Assembly (NCBI GenBank): GCA_018001935.1
Contig: JAGNHB010000042.1
Location: forward strand, 1-50,846
Direction of reading: 5' to 3'
Source of the DNA: Acidobacteriota bacterium
GTDB taxonomy: Bacteria > Acidobacteriota > JAAYUB01
Length of the DNA: 50,846 bases
This document shows, piece by piece, positions 8,802 to 16,325 of the stretch (position 1 is its first letter; the number at the start of each line of letters is the position of its first letter). The position numbers and the translations under genes are program-made. The notes under the pieces were generated by a model that worked only from the letters and a program-made list of their open reading frames with translations, was not told the origin of the DNA and did not search any database.

Positions 8802-8853
8802 AACCGCTTTCCTGTGCCTTGCGTTTGGTATCGTCGGGGATTGCCCGGACGGA

Positions 8854-9183
8854 TTACTTGGTTTCCGGGGTGGAGTCGGCCTGGCGGCCGGCCACCGAGG
8901 ACTTCAGGACCTCGAACTTCACGTTGTCGGCGACCTCCACGATGAAGGTGGCGTCCTTGACCCGGTCGATCACCCCGAAGATCCCGCCGTTGGTGATCAC
9001 CTTGTCGCCCCGCTTGAGCTCGGTGAGCATCACCTCGTGCGCCTTCTGCTTTTTCTTCATGGGACGGATCATGAGGAAATAGAAGATGGCGAAGAAGACG
9101 GCCAGCATGATGATAGGGGCGAAAGCCCCGGCCCCGCCTGCCTGGCCCTGCAGAATCGGGAAAAACCACGTCAGAGTGTTCAT
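8854..9183 (-). CDS. yajC: Preprotein translocase subunit YajC
   Basis: A 109-aa protein with one membrane helix (about residues 22-42, APIIMLAVFFAIFYFLMIRP) followed by the YajC motif RPMKKKQKAHEVMLTELKRGDKV and GGIFGVIDRVKD. It associates with SecDF at the inner membrane. It lies between tgt and secD, as in many bacteria. Confidence 0.96.
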   Translation of the reverse strand: MNTLTWFFPILQGQAGGAGAFAPIIMLAVFFAIFYFLMIRPMKKKQKAHEVMLTELKRGDKVITNGGIFGVIDRVKDATFIVEVADNVKFEVLKSSVAGRQADSTPETK

Positions 9184-9243
9184 GTTGCTACCCCGGTGTG
9201 ATAGTGATGGCCCCCGGAGGGGCGGCGATGCCTTTTCAGTGTT

Positions 9244-10368
9244 TCATTCCTGCGACGGGCGGTATCGTTGAAGGAACCGTTCCTTGAGTTCGCGGAAAGA
9301 ATCAAAACGCAGAGATTGCCTGATTCGGCCCATGATGTCAAGATAAAAATGGGTGTTGTGGACCGTGTTCAGGATGGACCCGAGCATCTCCCCGCTCACG
9401 AAGAGGTGCCGCAGGTAGGCCCGCGAGTACCGCCGGCAGGTCATGCAGCCGCAGTCCTCGTCCACGGGCCGCTCGTCCCCGGCGTAGCGGGCGTTCTTGA
9501 TGACCAGCTTGCCCCGGCTGGTGAGGAGGCAGCCGTTGCGGGCGTTGCGGGTGGGCAGGACGCAGTCGAACATGTCGACGCCGCGCGCCACGCACTCGAA
9601 GAGGTCCTCCGGGGTCCCGACCCCCATCAGGTAGCGGGGCTTGTCCGCGGGCAGGCGCTCGGCGGTCCAGGCCGTCATCCCGTACAGGTCCGCCTTGGGT
9701 TCCCCCACGCTCAACCCGCCGATGGCGTACCCGGGGAACCCCATGGCCTGGAGCGCCTCCGCGCACCGCTCCCGCAGGTCGGGGTACGTCCCGCCCTGGA
9801 CGATGCCGAAGAGCCAGCGGTCGCCCCCGCCGAAGGCGTCCAGGCAGCGCCGCGCCCACCGGAGCGTCAGCTCCATGGACTGCCGGCACGCGTCGTGGCT
9901 GACGGGCCAGGGGGTGCACTCGTCGAAGGCCATGATAATGTCCGCCCCCAGGGCCTCCTGGATGCCGATGCTCATCTCGGGGGTCAGGAAGTGGGCGCTC
10001 CCGTCGAGGTGGGAGCGAAAGAAGACGCCTTCCTCGGAGATCTTCCGGAGGTCCTGGTGGCTGAAGACCTGGTAGCCGCCGCTGTCGGTCAGGATGGCCC
10101 GGGGCCAGGACATGAACCGGTGCAGCCCGCCCAGGTCGCGGATCCGCTCGTGACCCGGCCGGAGGTAGAGGTGGTAGGTGTTCCCCAGGATGACCCGGGC
10201 GTCCATGGCCTCCAGGAACTCGTGGGGGAGGGCCTTGACGGAAGCGGCGGTCCCCACGGGCATGAAGACGGGCGTCTCGATCTCGCCGTGGGCCGTCACG
10301 ATCCGGCCCAGGCGCGCCTTCGAGGACGGGTCGGTGTGGAGGAGTTCGAAGCCCGGCACGGCCGCCAT
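9244..10368 (-). CDS. tgt: tRNA-guanine(34) transglycosylase (Tgt)
   Basis: Exchanges guanine 34 in tRNAs with GUN anticodons for the queuosine precursor preQ1. The 374-aa protein shows LTDSGGYQVFS (about residues 93-103, with catalytic-site Asp95), DECTPWP, the nucleophile region LPTRNARNG (about 268-276) and the C-terminal zinc site CGCMTCRRYSRAYLRHL plus a later His. Length is standard. The start lies 2 bp after the stop of the M28 peptidase gene, so the two are probably co-transcribed; yajC-secD-secF follow, the widespread tgt-yajC-secDF arrangement. Confidence 0.96.
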   Translation of the reverse strand: MAAVPGFELLHTDPSSKARLGRIVTAHGEIETPVFMPVGTAASVKALPHEFLEAMDARVILGNTYHLYLRPGHERIRDLGGLHRFMSWPRAILTDSGGYQVFSHQDLRKISEEGVFFRSHLDGSAHFLTPEMSIGIQEALGADIIMAFDECTPWPVSHDACRQSMELTLRWARRCLDAFGGGDRWLFGIVQGGTYPDLRERCAEALQAMGFPGYAIGGLSVGEPKADLYGMTAWTAERLPADKPRYLMGVGTPEDLFECVARGVDMFDCVLPTRNARNGCLLTSRGKLVIKNARYAGDERPVDEDCGCMTCRRYSRAYLRHLFVSGEMLGSILNTVHNTHFYLDIMGRIRQSLRFDSFRELKERFLQRYRPSQE

Positions 10369-10370
10369 GC

Positions 10371-11924
10371 TCAGAGGGCCCCCGCCAGCAGGAGAAGGAG
10401 CGTCACCAGGTCCCCGGCGTCCTGGGCGCCGTTGCTGTTCAGGTCACCCGCCGTCGGCCCGTAGAGGGTCGCGGCGCCCCCGTCGGCCAGGATCACCGCC
10501 AGCAGCACGGCGTCCTGGGCGTCGCAGACGTGGTCGCCGTTGACGTCGCCGGAGGGCCGGATGCCGGCCAGGTGCGCCACGGTGCCCAGCGAAGCCTTGA
10601 CGTAGTTCGTGAAGTAGTCCGGGTTCAGCGTCGTCCAGGTGTCCGTCGTCTTGTGGTAGTAGGGCGTGAAGTCGTTGTCGCTCTCGATGCCCAGCATGGC
10701 CGCGAAACCGTAGTCCCAGAAGGACGCGTGGTCGCTGTACTGGACGCCGTCGTTCAGGACGAGGGGGGTGAGGTAGAGGCCGTAGGTGCTCACCACGTCC
10801 TGGAAGAGGAGGCAGAGGTTCATGCTGTCGGGGAGGTGGGAGATGGCGTGCAGGTCGAGGTCGGGCCCGCCGCTGCCGTCGTAGGAGATCATGTCCAGGT
10901 TCACCACGCCGCGGATCTTCATCCCGTCGTTGAAGGCCTGGTTGGCGTAGAACCCGCTGCCGACGAGGCCCTGTTCCTCGCCGGTCCAGAGGGCGAAGAC
11001 GAGGGAGTAGTCGAAGGCGTGGTCCTTGAGGATCCGGGCCGCCGCCATGACGCCGACCGACCCGCTGGCGTTGTCGTCGGCCCCGGGGGCGGTGGGCCCG
11101 GGGGGCATGTCGTCGAGGTGGCCGCAGATGATGACGTGCTGGTCGGGCCAGGTGGCGCCGGGCTTGCGTGCGACGACGTTGCGCTGGCCCGCCCCCTGGA
11201 AGGTGTGGTACGACGCCTGCAGGCCGAGCGACTGGAAGAACTCGTAGGCGTACTGGGTGGCTTTCTGGATCTGCTCGGTCTTGTAGGAGTTCCGGGTCAC
11301 GAGGGTGAAGGGGGACCCGCCGATGGTGACGGCGTTGACGCCGCTGAGGTTCTTGACATAGAGCATCAGCCACTCGGTGGAGACGGCGTCGAGGATGCCC
11401 TGCACCTGGCTGTTGTAGGCGATGTCCGGGGAGATGGCCGACAGGCGGCGGGGAGCGAGGGGCTTGGGGTAAAGGGTCACCCGCCGGATCTCGAACCCCG
11501 ACTCCGGGAGGGATTCCGCCCGCGCCGCCGCCGCGCGGACCAGGGCCTCGCCGGCCCCGGCATGCAGGACGGCCACGTCCGGCGGGAGGCGGTCGAGGAG
11601 GGCGCGGTCGCGGTAGTGGATGAACCAGTACTCACTCCCCTCGATGCGCCCGTCCAGCACGGTTGCGGGTACACCGGCCCCCTGGAGGAGCGCCGGCGCC
11701 CCGTCCGGGAGGGCCGCCAGGAGCGCCCCGTCGGAGAAACGCCCCAGCAGGGCCCCGCCCGTGTCCTCCAGGCCCGCGGCGTCCGGGGATTCGACCCGCA
11801 CCAGGGACAGCCCGGCGACGGCGCTTTCCACGGCCGGCCCCGTGGGGGACGCGGAAAGTCCCCCGGCGGCAACCGAGAGGATGGCGACGACACACGCAAT
11901 CAAACCCAACCTGCCCATTTTCAT
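10371..11924 (-). CDS. Secreted M28 family aminopeptidase with C-terminal dockerin
   Basis: A secreted zinc aminopeptidase. An N-terminal signal peptide (about residues 1-27) precedes a pro-region of about 180 residues. The M28 domain then shows the five metal ligands: IICGHLDDM, GADDNASGS, TGEEQGLVGS, NLDMISYDG and YSDHASFW. The last 60 residues form a dockerin type I domain with two calcium loops (DVNGDHVCDAQD and DLNSNGAQDAGD). Frame allows a TTG start at 11930, but the ATG at 11924 has better spacing from GGGAG. It sits directly before tgt (2-bp gap), an odd partner. The dockerin suggests docking to a cohesin on another secreted protein, although no cohesin is in the window. Confidence 0.93.
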   Translation of the reverse strand: MKMGRLGLIACVVAILSVAAGGLSASPTGPAVESAVAGLSLVRVESPDAAGLEDTGGALLGRFSDGALLAALPDGAPALLQGAGVPATVLDGRIEGSEYWFIHYRDRALLDRLPPDVAVLHAGAGEALVRAAAARAESLPESGFEIRRVTLYPKPLAPRRLSAISPDIAYNSQVQGILDAVSTEWLMLYVKNLSGVNAVTIGGSPFTLVTRNSYKTEQIQKATQYAYEFFQSLGLQASYHTFQGAGQRNVVARKPGATWPDQHVIICGHLDDMPPGPTAPGADDNASGSVGVMAAARILKDHAFDYSLVFALWTGEEQGLVGSGFYANQAFNDGMKIRGVVNLDMISYDGSGGPDLDLHAISHLPDSMNLCLLFQDVVSTYGLYLTPLVLNDGVQYSDHASFWDYGFAAMLGIESDNDFTPYYHKTTDTWTTLNPDYFTNYVKASLGTVAHLAGIRPSGDVNGDHVCDAQDAVLLAVILADGGAATLYGPTAGDLNSNGAQDAGDLVTLLLLLAGAL

Positions 11925-11965
11925 CTTCAACTCCCTGCCCAGCGGGGCTTCATCGTAAACCCTTC

Positions 11966-11994
11966 ATGAAACCACGACCCGCCCCTTTTGTAAA
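11966..11994 (-). promoter_or_regulatory. Possible sigma-70 promoter of the M28-tgt-yajC-secDF operon
   Basis: On the minus strand TTTACA, 17 bases, TTTCAT precede the M28 start by about 40 bp. Both hexamers match the consensus only in part, so this is a candidate. Confidence 0.35.
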
Positions 11995-12096
11995 GCCGCA
12001 TTTTCAGGGATCAAGCGATGCGGGGGATGTGCCGGGGAAGATACGGGAGGGGGAGCCGGCCGGGGCCGTCGAGGGGCGGGCGGGGGAAGGGGGGTG

Positions 12097-12364
12097 AAAG
12101 GACATCAAGGACCCAGAGGACCAAAGGGACATAAAGGACTGATGAGCCCGCAAAAAGTCGCGAAAGGGAGATTTCCCGCGAATAACACGAATCTACGCGA
12201 ATTTATAACACGAATAATATCTATTGATTGTTGATTTCTGATTCGCGTTCATCCGCGTGATTCGCGGGTAAAAATGACTTTTTGCGGGCCCATCAAGGAC
12301 TGATAAGGTATGAGATTAATCTTTTGGGGTCCCTTGGGTCCCTTGGGTCCCTTGGGTCCTTTGG
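12097..12364. repeat. Inverted AAAGGAC-type arms enclosing a 144-bp palindrome
   Basis: The left arm (12097-12140) consists of AAGGACC/AAAGGAC units and the right arm (12321-12364) is a tandem of the inverted unit (four CCCTTGGGTC-like copies). Between them lies the palindromic element 12146-12289. The same arm type returns at 37123-37149 and 37385-37427. No gene is visible between 11995 and 12832. Confidence 0.75.
12146..12289. repeat. 144-bp palindromic MITE-like element with perfect 14-bp ends
   Basis: The ends are exact inverted copies (GCCCGCAAAAAGTC at 12146-12159, GACTTTTTGCGGGC at 12276-12289). Inside, CCCGCGAAT..CACGAAT..ACGCGAAT and its imperfect complement near 12240-12268 continue the palindrome. 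A 10-bp direct repeat AAGGACTGAT flanks it (12134-12143 and 12295-12304), like a target duplication, although it may merely be part of the arm repeats. It has no coding capacity. Confidence 0.7.
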
Positions 12365-12427
12365 CGCTTTAGCGGTCGTGTTTTTACCAAGGTTATTGTT
12401 CATTTCCCCCGCGCGCCACCGGGTCCA

Positions 12428-12600
12428 CACCCCGTCAGGGGTGAAACATTTGTAGTCAAAGCGCTGATTTTTTAAGGGATCCGCCCCGCGCGCCGCCGGG
12501 GGTAATTCGTGCCGCGGGACGCCATCTCGGGCCGGCGGCGCGCGGGGCGGGGGAAACGAGGGCCCCCCAAGCTACAAATGTTCGCTCCCTACGGGGGCGG
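12428..12600. repeat. Nested palindrome with ATTTGTAG / CTACAAAT arms
   Basis: A small hairpin CACCCC-GTCA-GGGGTG (12428-12443) is followed by AACATTTGTAG (12445-12455), whose exact complement CTACAAATGTT is at 12572-12582. Inside lies a perfect 19-bp inverted repeat (12481-12499 and 12532-12550). A related unit, CTATAAATATTTCACCCCTATGGCG, stands at 12729-12753, and a similar one near 22390-22425. The rest of 12600-12830 shows nothing recognisable. Confidence 0.7.
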
Positions 12601-12832
12601 GGCCGGTCGGTCGCGGGGCGAACGGTGGTGACCCGCCAGGCTCTCCAGAAACCCATTCGCATCACACATAAAAAAAGGTTGTGAAATGCGGTTTCTGGTC
12701 GACTGGACGGCGACCCCGCCGTCCCCCGCTATAAATATTTCACCCCTATGGCGAAGACGCAGAGGGCATGACCCTGACAGGGTGGGGACGCGGCGTACAC
12801 GACCCTGGCGCGGTGAAGCCCTGAGAAAACAG

Positions 12833-12861
12833 TTCTATTTTGTCCACAAAGACGTTATGAT
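12833..12861 (+). promoter_or_regulatory. Possible promoter of the M19 dipeptidase gene
   Basis: TTCTAT, 17 bases, TATGAT. The -10 box is good (5/6) and the -35 box weak. It lies about 80 bp before the ATG at 12940. Confidence 0.4.
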
Positions 12862-12939
12862 GCGTTTTTGTGCGGGCACCGGGCCGGTGACGGTCCTTCA
12901 GCCGGCCCCGTTCCCAACTCGTCAACAAGGATAGCTGTG

Positions 12940-14220
12940 ATGTGTCGATGGATCGGAATCCTGTCCCTTTTCGGGGCCTGTTCCACGTTTTACCTGGTGG
13001 GAAGCTGTCTCGCCGTCGGTCCGGCGGCGTCCGGCGAAGTCGGGGGCGAAACCCCGGAGGGGCTGGACCCCGCCCTGTGGAAACGGGCGGTGAAACTGAC
13101 CCGCGAGGCCCTGGTGGCGGACACCCACTGCGACACCGCGTTCCACTTCGATCGCCCCGGTTACCGTTTCGACCAGCGCCACGACGAGGGGCACGTCGAC
13201 CTGCCCCGGATGCGCCAGGGCGGCGTCAAGCTCCAGGTCTTCGCCCACTACACCCCGCCGGACGTCCAGGGTGACGCCGCCGTCGGGGACGCCCGGGAAA
13301 CCCTGGCCCTCATGACGAAGACCCTGACCGCCGCGGGCGTGACGGTCGCCCGCACCCCCGCCGAGCTGAAGTCCGCCGTCCGGCGCGGCCGGGTGGCGGC
13401 CATCCTCAGCCTGGAGAACGGCAACCCCCTGCCCCCGGGCCGCCTGGACCTCCTGGAGGAGTACCACGCGGCGGGGGTCCGGGCGCTCGGGCTGTGCCAC
13501 TGGCGTCCCAACGACCTCTGCGACGCCTCCACCGACAATCCGCGCTGGAACGGCCTGAGCCCCTGGGGCGAGACGGTGGTCCGCGAAATGAACCGCCGGG
13601 GGTGGATGGTGGACGTTTCCCACCTCTCCGACGACAGTGTCCGGCGCATCCTGGCGATCTCCGCGGCCCCGATCATGGCCTCTCACTCCGACTGCCGGGC
13701 CCTCAACGACATCCCCCGGAACCTCCCCGACGACCTGATCCGGGCCATCGCCGCGAAAGGCGGCCTGGTCGGCGTGAACTTCTCCCCCGCCTTCCTCGAT
13801 GCCGACTACCTCCGGCAGGACGACGAGCGCCTGGCCCGCCTCCAGCCGCAACTCGAGGCCCTGGAAAAACAGTACGGGGAGGACCGGCGCGCTTACCACA
13901 GGGCCCGGCGCCAACTCCTGGCCACGGTCCCGGTGAAGCTGCCCGGCGTGGCCCGACTGGTGGACCACATCGACCACGTCGTCACGGTCGGGGGCATCGA
14001 CGCCGTCGGGCTCGGTTCCGACTTCGACGGGATCGGCGCCCTGCCCGCCCCCATGGAGAGCTGTGCCGACATCCCCCTCGTCACGTGCGAACTCCTCCGG
14101 CGAGGCTACACGGAACGTGACGTCCGGAAAATCCTCGGCGGGAACTTTCTCCGCTTCTTCGAAAGCGTGACCCGCGCCGCGGCGGCGCCTTCAACCGGGA
14201 AAACGAAAGCTCTCGACTAG
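12940..14220 (+). CDS. M19 family membrane dipeptidase (renal dipeptidase-like)
   Basis: Zinc dipeptidase, 426 aa from the ATG at 12940, chosen because AAGGAT lies 7 bases before it; the open frame extends upstream without a ribosome site. A hydrophobic N-terminus (about residues 5-27, ending LVGSCLAVG) is a signal sequence and possibly a lipoprotein signal. Metal and active-site motifs of the family are present: DTHCDTAFHF, LSLENGNP (bridging Glu), VDVSHLSDD, ASHSDCRALND and GLGSDFDG. Such enzymes cleave dipeptides, including ones with a D-residue at the second position, in the envelope. It lies alone between two repeat-rich spacers. Confidence 0.94.
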   Translation: MCRWIGILSLFGACSTFYLVGSCLAVGPAASGEVGGETPEGLDPALWKRAVKLTREALVADTHCDTAFHFDRPGYRFDQRHDEGHVDLPRMRQGGVKLQVFAHYTPPDVQGDAAVGDARETLALMTKTLTAAGVTVARTPAELKSAVRRGRVAAILSLENGNPLPPGRLDLLEEYHAAGVRALGLCHWRPNDLCDASTDNPRWNGLSPWGETVVREMNRRGWMVDVSHLSDDSVRRILAISAAPIMASHSDCRALNDIPRNLPDDLIRAIAAKGGLVGVNFSPAFLDADYLRQDDERLARLQPQLEALEKQYGEDRRAYHRARRQLLATVPVKLPGVARLVDHIDHVVTVGGIDAVGLGSDFDGIGALPAPMESCADIPLVTCELLRRGYTERDVRKILGGNFLRFFESVTRAAAAPSTGKTKALD

Positions 14221-14223
14221 TTC

Positions 14224-14334
14224 GGCCTCACGCAAAGGAGCAAAGGCGCAACGCCGCAAAGCCTCGCAAAGCAGAGTCGACTCGAAAGGGACCGCCTTTG
14301 CGAGGCTTGGCCTCTTCGCGCCTTTGCGTGAGGC
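14224..14334. repeat. Palindromic GCAAAG-type repeat behind the dipeptidase gene
   Basis: The left arm (14224-14271, GGCCTCACGCAAAGG...GCCTCGCAAAG) is mirrored by the right arm (14294-14334, CTTTGCGAGGC...CCTTTGCGTGAGGCC), giving a long imperfect hairpin that begins 3 bp after the stop codon. It may act as a transcript 3' structure. Bases 14335-14661 hold no gene that I can see. Confidence 0.7.
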
Positions 14335-14661
14335 CGCGAGAGGAGTATTTTTCCCGAAAGACCGCGAAAGGAAGCGATGCGCACGGCGAGGCGCAAGCCG
14401 GGAATTTTGCAACTTTTCATGTGGTCGACCATCTTTCCGGCGTAAGCACAGGCACCGCTCCTTCAGCCGGATGCCCGCGGGTGAACCATGAAACCGACCC
14501 GGAACACCATCCCTTCCATGCCCGTAAACAACGGGTGTCCTGTCGCCGCCGGCCCGGCATTCCTTTTCATTCAGTATTAATCCCGGGCCCCTTGCGGCGC
14601 CAAGGGACCCTCACTCCCTCCGGGGGGGTGCCGCGCTCTTTTTTCATCGCAGGTGACCGTC

Positions 14662-15933
14662 ATGTTCCGAAAACTCCTCCGATCCTACCGCGAAGCGTTC
14701 TCCGGGCTCCCCCGGGACGCCTGGCTCATCGCCGCCGCCGAGTTCGTCAACCGCTGCGGAACCATGGTCCTTTTCTTCCTCGTCCTCTACCTGAAGCTGC
14801 GACTCGGCTTTTCGCTCCCCGCCGCGGGGACCGTCCTCGGCGCCTTCGGCGTCGGCGCCCTGGCGGGGGCCTGGCTCGGCGGCGCCCTGTGCGACCGCGC
14901 GGGGGCCGTCCGGGTGCAGGTGATCAGCCTTTACGCCGCGGGGGCGCTGTTCGTCCTGATCGGCTTTCTCCGCGACTACACCACGCTGGTGTCGGCCGTG
15001 TTCCTGCTGGGGATCTTCGAGGAAGCCCTGCACCCGGCCGGCGCCACCGCCCTGGTCTCCGCCTGCCCGCCGGACCTGCGGACCCGGGCCTTCGCCCTCC
15101 ACCGGCTCGCCGCCAATGCCGGGGTCACGGTGGGCCCGGCCCTGGGCGGGGTCCTGGCCATGGTGGACTACGGCCTGCTCTTCTGGGTGGACGGCGCCAC
15201 CTGCCTGGCGGCTGGCGTCCTGCTCCAGGCCTGCTTCCGCGGGCGCACGGGGCGCCGCCCCGCCGGCGGCGCCGCCGTTGACGTCCCGGCGGCCGCGGCG
15301 GCGCGCACGCCCTGGCGGGACCCGGCCTTCCTCTGCCTGGCGCTGCTGATCTTCGGGGTGTCCGTGGTCTTCTGCCAGCTCTTCGGCACCTTCCCGCTCT
15401 TCCTGCGGGAGGGGTACGGCTTCCCGGAGTCGGCCATCGGGCGGCTGATCGCCGTGAACACCGTCCTGATCATCCTGACGGAGATGGCCCTGACCAAGGC
15501 CCTCGAGCGCCGGGCCCCGCTGCCCCTGGTGGCGGCCGGCGTGTTCCTGGTGGGCCTGGGTTTCTCGCTGATGCCGCTGGGGTCCGGGTCGCTCTTCGCC
15601 GCTCTCACCGTGGCGGTCTGGACGGTGGGCGAGATGCTCTCCATGCCCTTCGTCATGGGGTGGGTCGCCAACCGCGCGGGCGAGGGCGCCCAGGGGGCTT
15701 ACATGGGGGTGACCAGCTTCTGCTTCGCCCTCGGGCTGACCGTCGCCGCCCCGCTGGGGACCTGGGCGTACGCGCGCCTCGGGCCGGGGCCGTTCTGGGC
15801 CGCGGTGGGCGCCCTGTCGGCGTTACTCGCGGCGGGCTTTCTGCTGCTGCACCGATGCACTGCCGCGGGACCGGTGGAGACGCTCGCCCCCGCGGCGGAC
15901 GTCACCGAAGCCTTCGAGACCCTTTCTCGATGA
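14662..15933 (+). CDS. Major facilitator superfamily transporter
   Basis: A 423-aa inner-membrane carrier with about 12 hydrophobic helices in two halves. The loop 2-3 motif AGAWLGGALCDRAGAVRV (about residues 71-88) matches the MFS motif GxxxD(R/K)xGRR in weakened form. The family resembles drug or small-molecule exporters, but no substrate can be named. A GTG three codons upstream (14653) is possible, but AGGTGA placed 5 bases before the ATG at 14662 favours that start. It is a single gene without an evident operon partner. Confidence 0.88.
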   Translation: MFRKLLRSYREAFSGLPRDAWLIAAAEFVNRCGTMVLFFLVLYLKLRLGFSLPAAGTVLGAFGVGALAGAWLGGALCDRAGAVRVQVISLYAAGALFVLIGFLRDYTTLVSAVFLLGIFEEALHPAGATALVSACPPDLRTRAFALHRLAANAGVTVGPALGGVLAMVDYGLLFWVDGATCLAAGVLLQACFRGRTGRRPAGGAAVDVPAAAAARTPWRDPAFLCLALLIFGVSVVFCQLFGTFPLFLREGYGFPESAIGRLIAVNTVLIILTEMALTKALERRAPLPLVAAGVFLVGLGFSLMPLGSGSLFAALTVAVWTVGEMLSMPFVMGWVANRAGEGAQGAYMGVTSFCFALGLTVAAPLGTWAYARLGPGPFWAAVGALSALLAAGFLLLHRCTAAGPVETLAPAADVTEAFETLSR

Positions 15934-16049
15934 CCACCCGGGGGACCGCCGAAGTCCCCCGGGCATTCTCACCAGGAACAGGCGTCTGCGCCCGGATTGC
16001 AAGCGACGGGCCATCAGAAGATTGCCGTGCAATTCCGCCCTTCGACCGG

Positions 16050-16103
16050 CTCCGTGCCTCTGTGAGAGCCGTTTCCGGATGTTCTCTCACGGGGGCACGG
16101 GGA
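16050..16103. repeat. CCGTGCCTC-type hairpin element with TTCCGGA core
   Basis: CTCCGTGCCTCTGTGAGAG, core GTTTCCGGAT, then TCTCTCACGGGGGCACGG: two inverted arms round the core. It is a member of the family also seen at 16200-16263, 22228-22298 and 43864-43901. The stretch 15934-16325 contains this and the next copy and no gene. Confidence 0.75.
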
Positions 16104-16199
16104 AGACGCAAAGCGCAAAATCGTGAAAAAACGAAAAAAAGTTCGGAAGTTTCCTGTTGAAAACGTTAGTGGCTCGATCGGAGAGATCCTGTCGTCCGG

Positions 16200-16263
16200 C
16201 TCCGTGCCTCTGTGCCTCCGTGAGAGGCATTCCGGATTTTCGTCCACCGTTCACGGGGCACGG
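16200..16263. repeat. CCGTGCCTC-type hairpin element, second copy
   Basis: TCCGTGCCTCTGTGCCTCCG, then TGAGAGGCATTCCGGA, with a shorter right arm TTCACGGGGCACGGA near 16249-16262. Same family as the copy 100 bp to the left. Confidence 0.7.
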
Positions 16264-16325
16264 ACACCCGCGCCGGGACGGCGCGTGCGAACGTGGGCGC
16301 GTGCAAACATTGGCGCGTGCGAACG

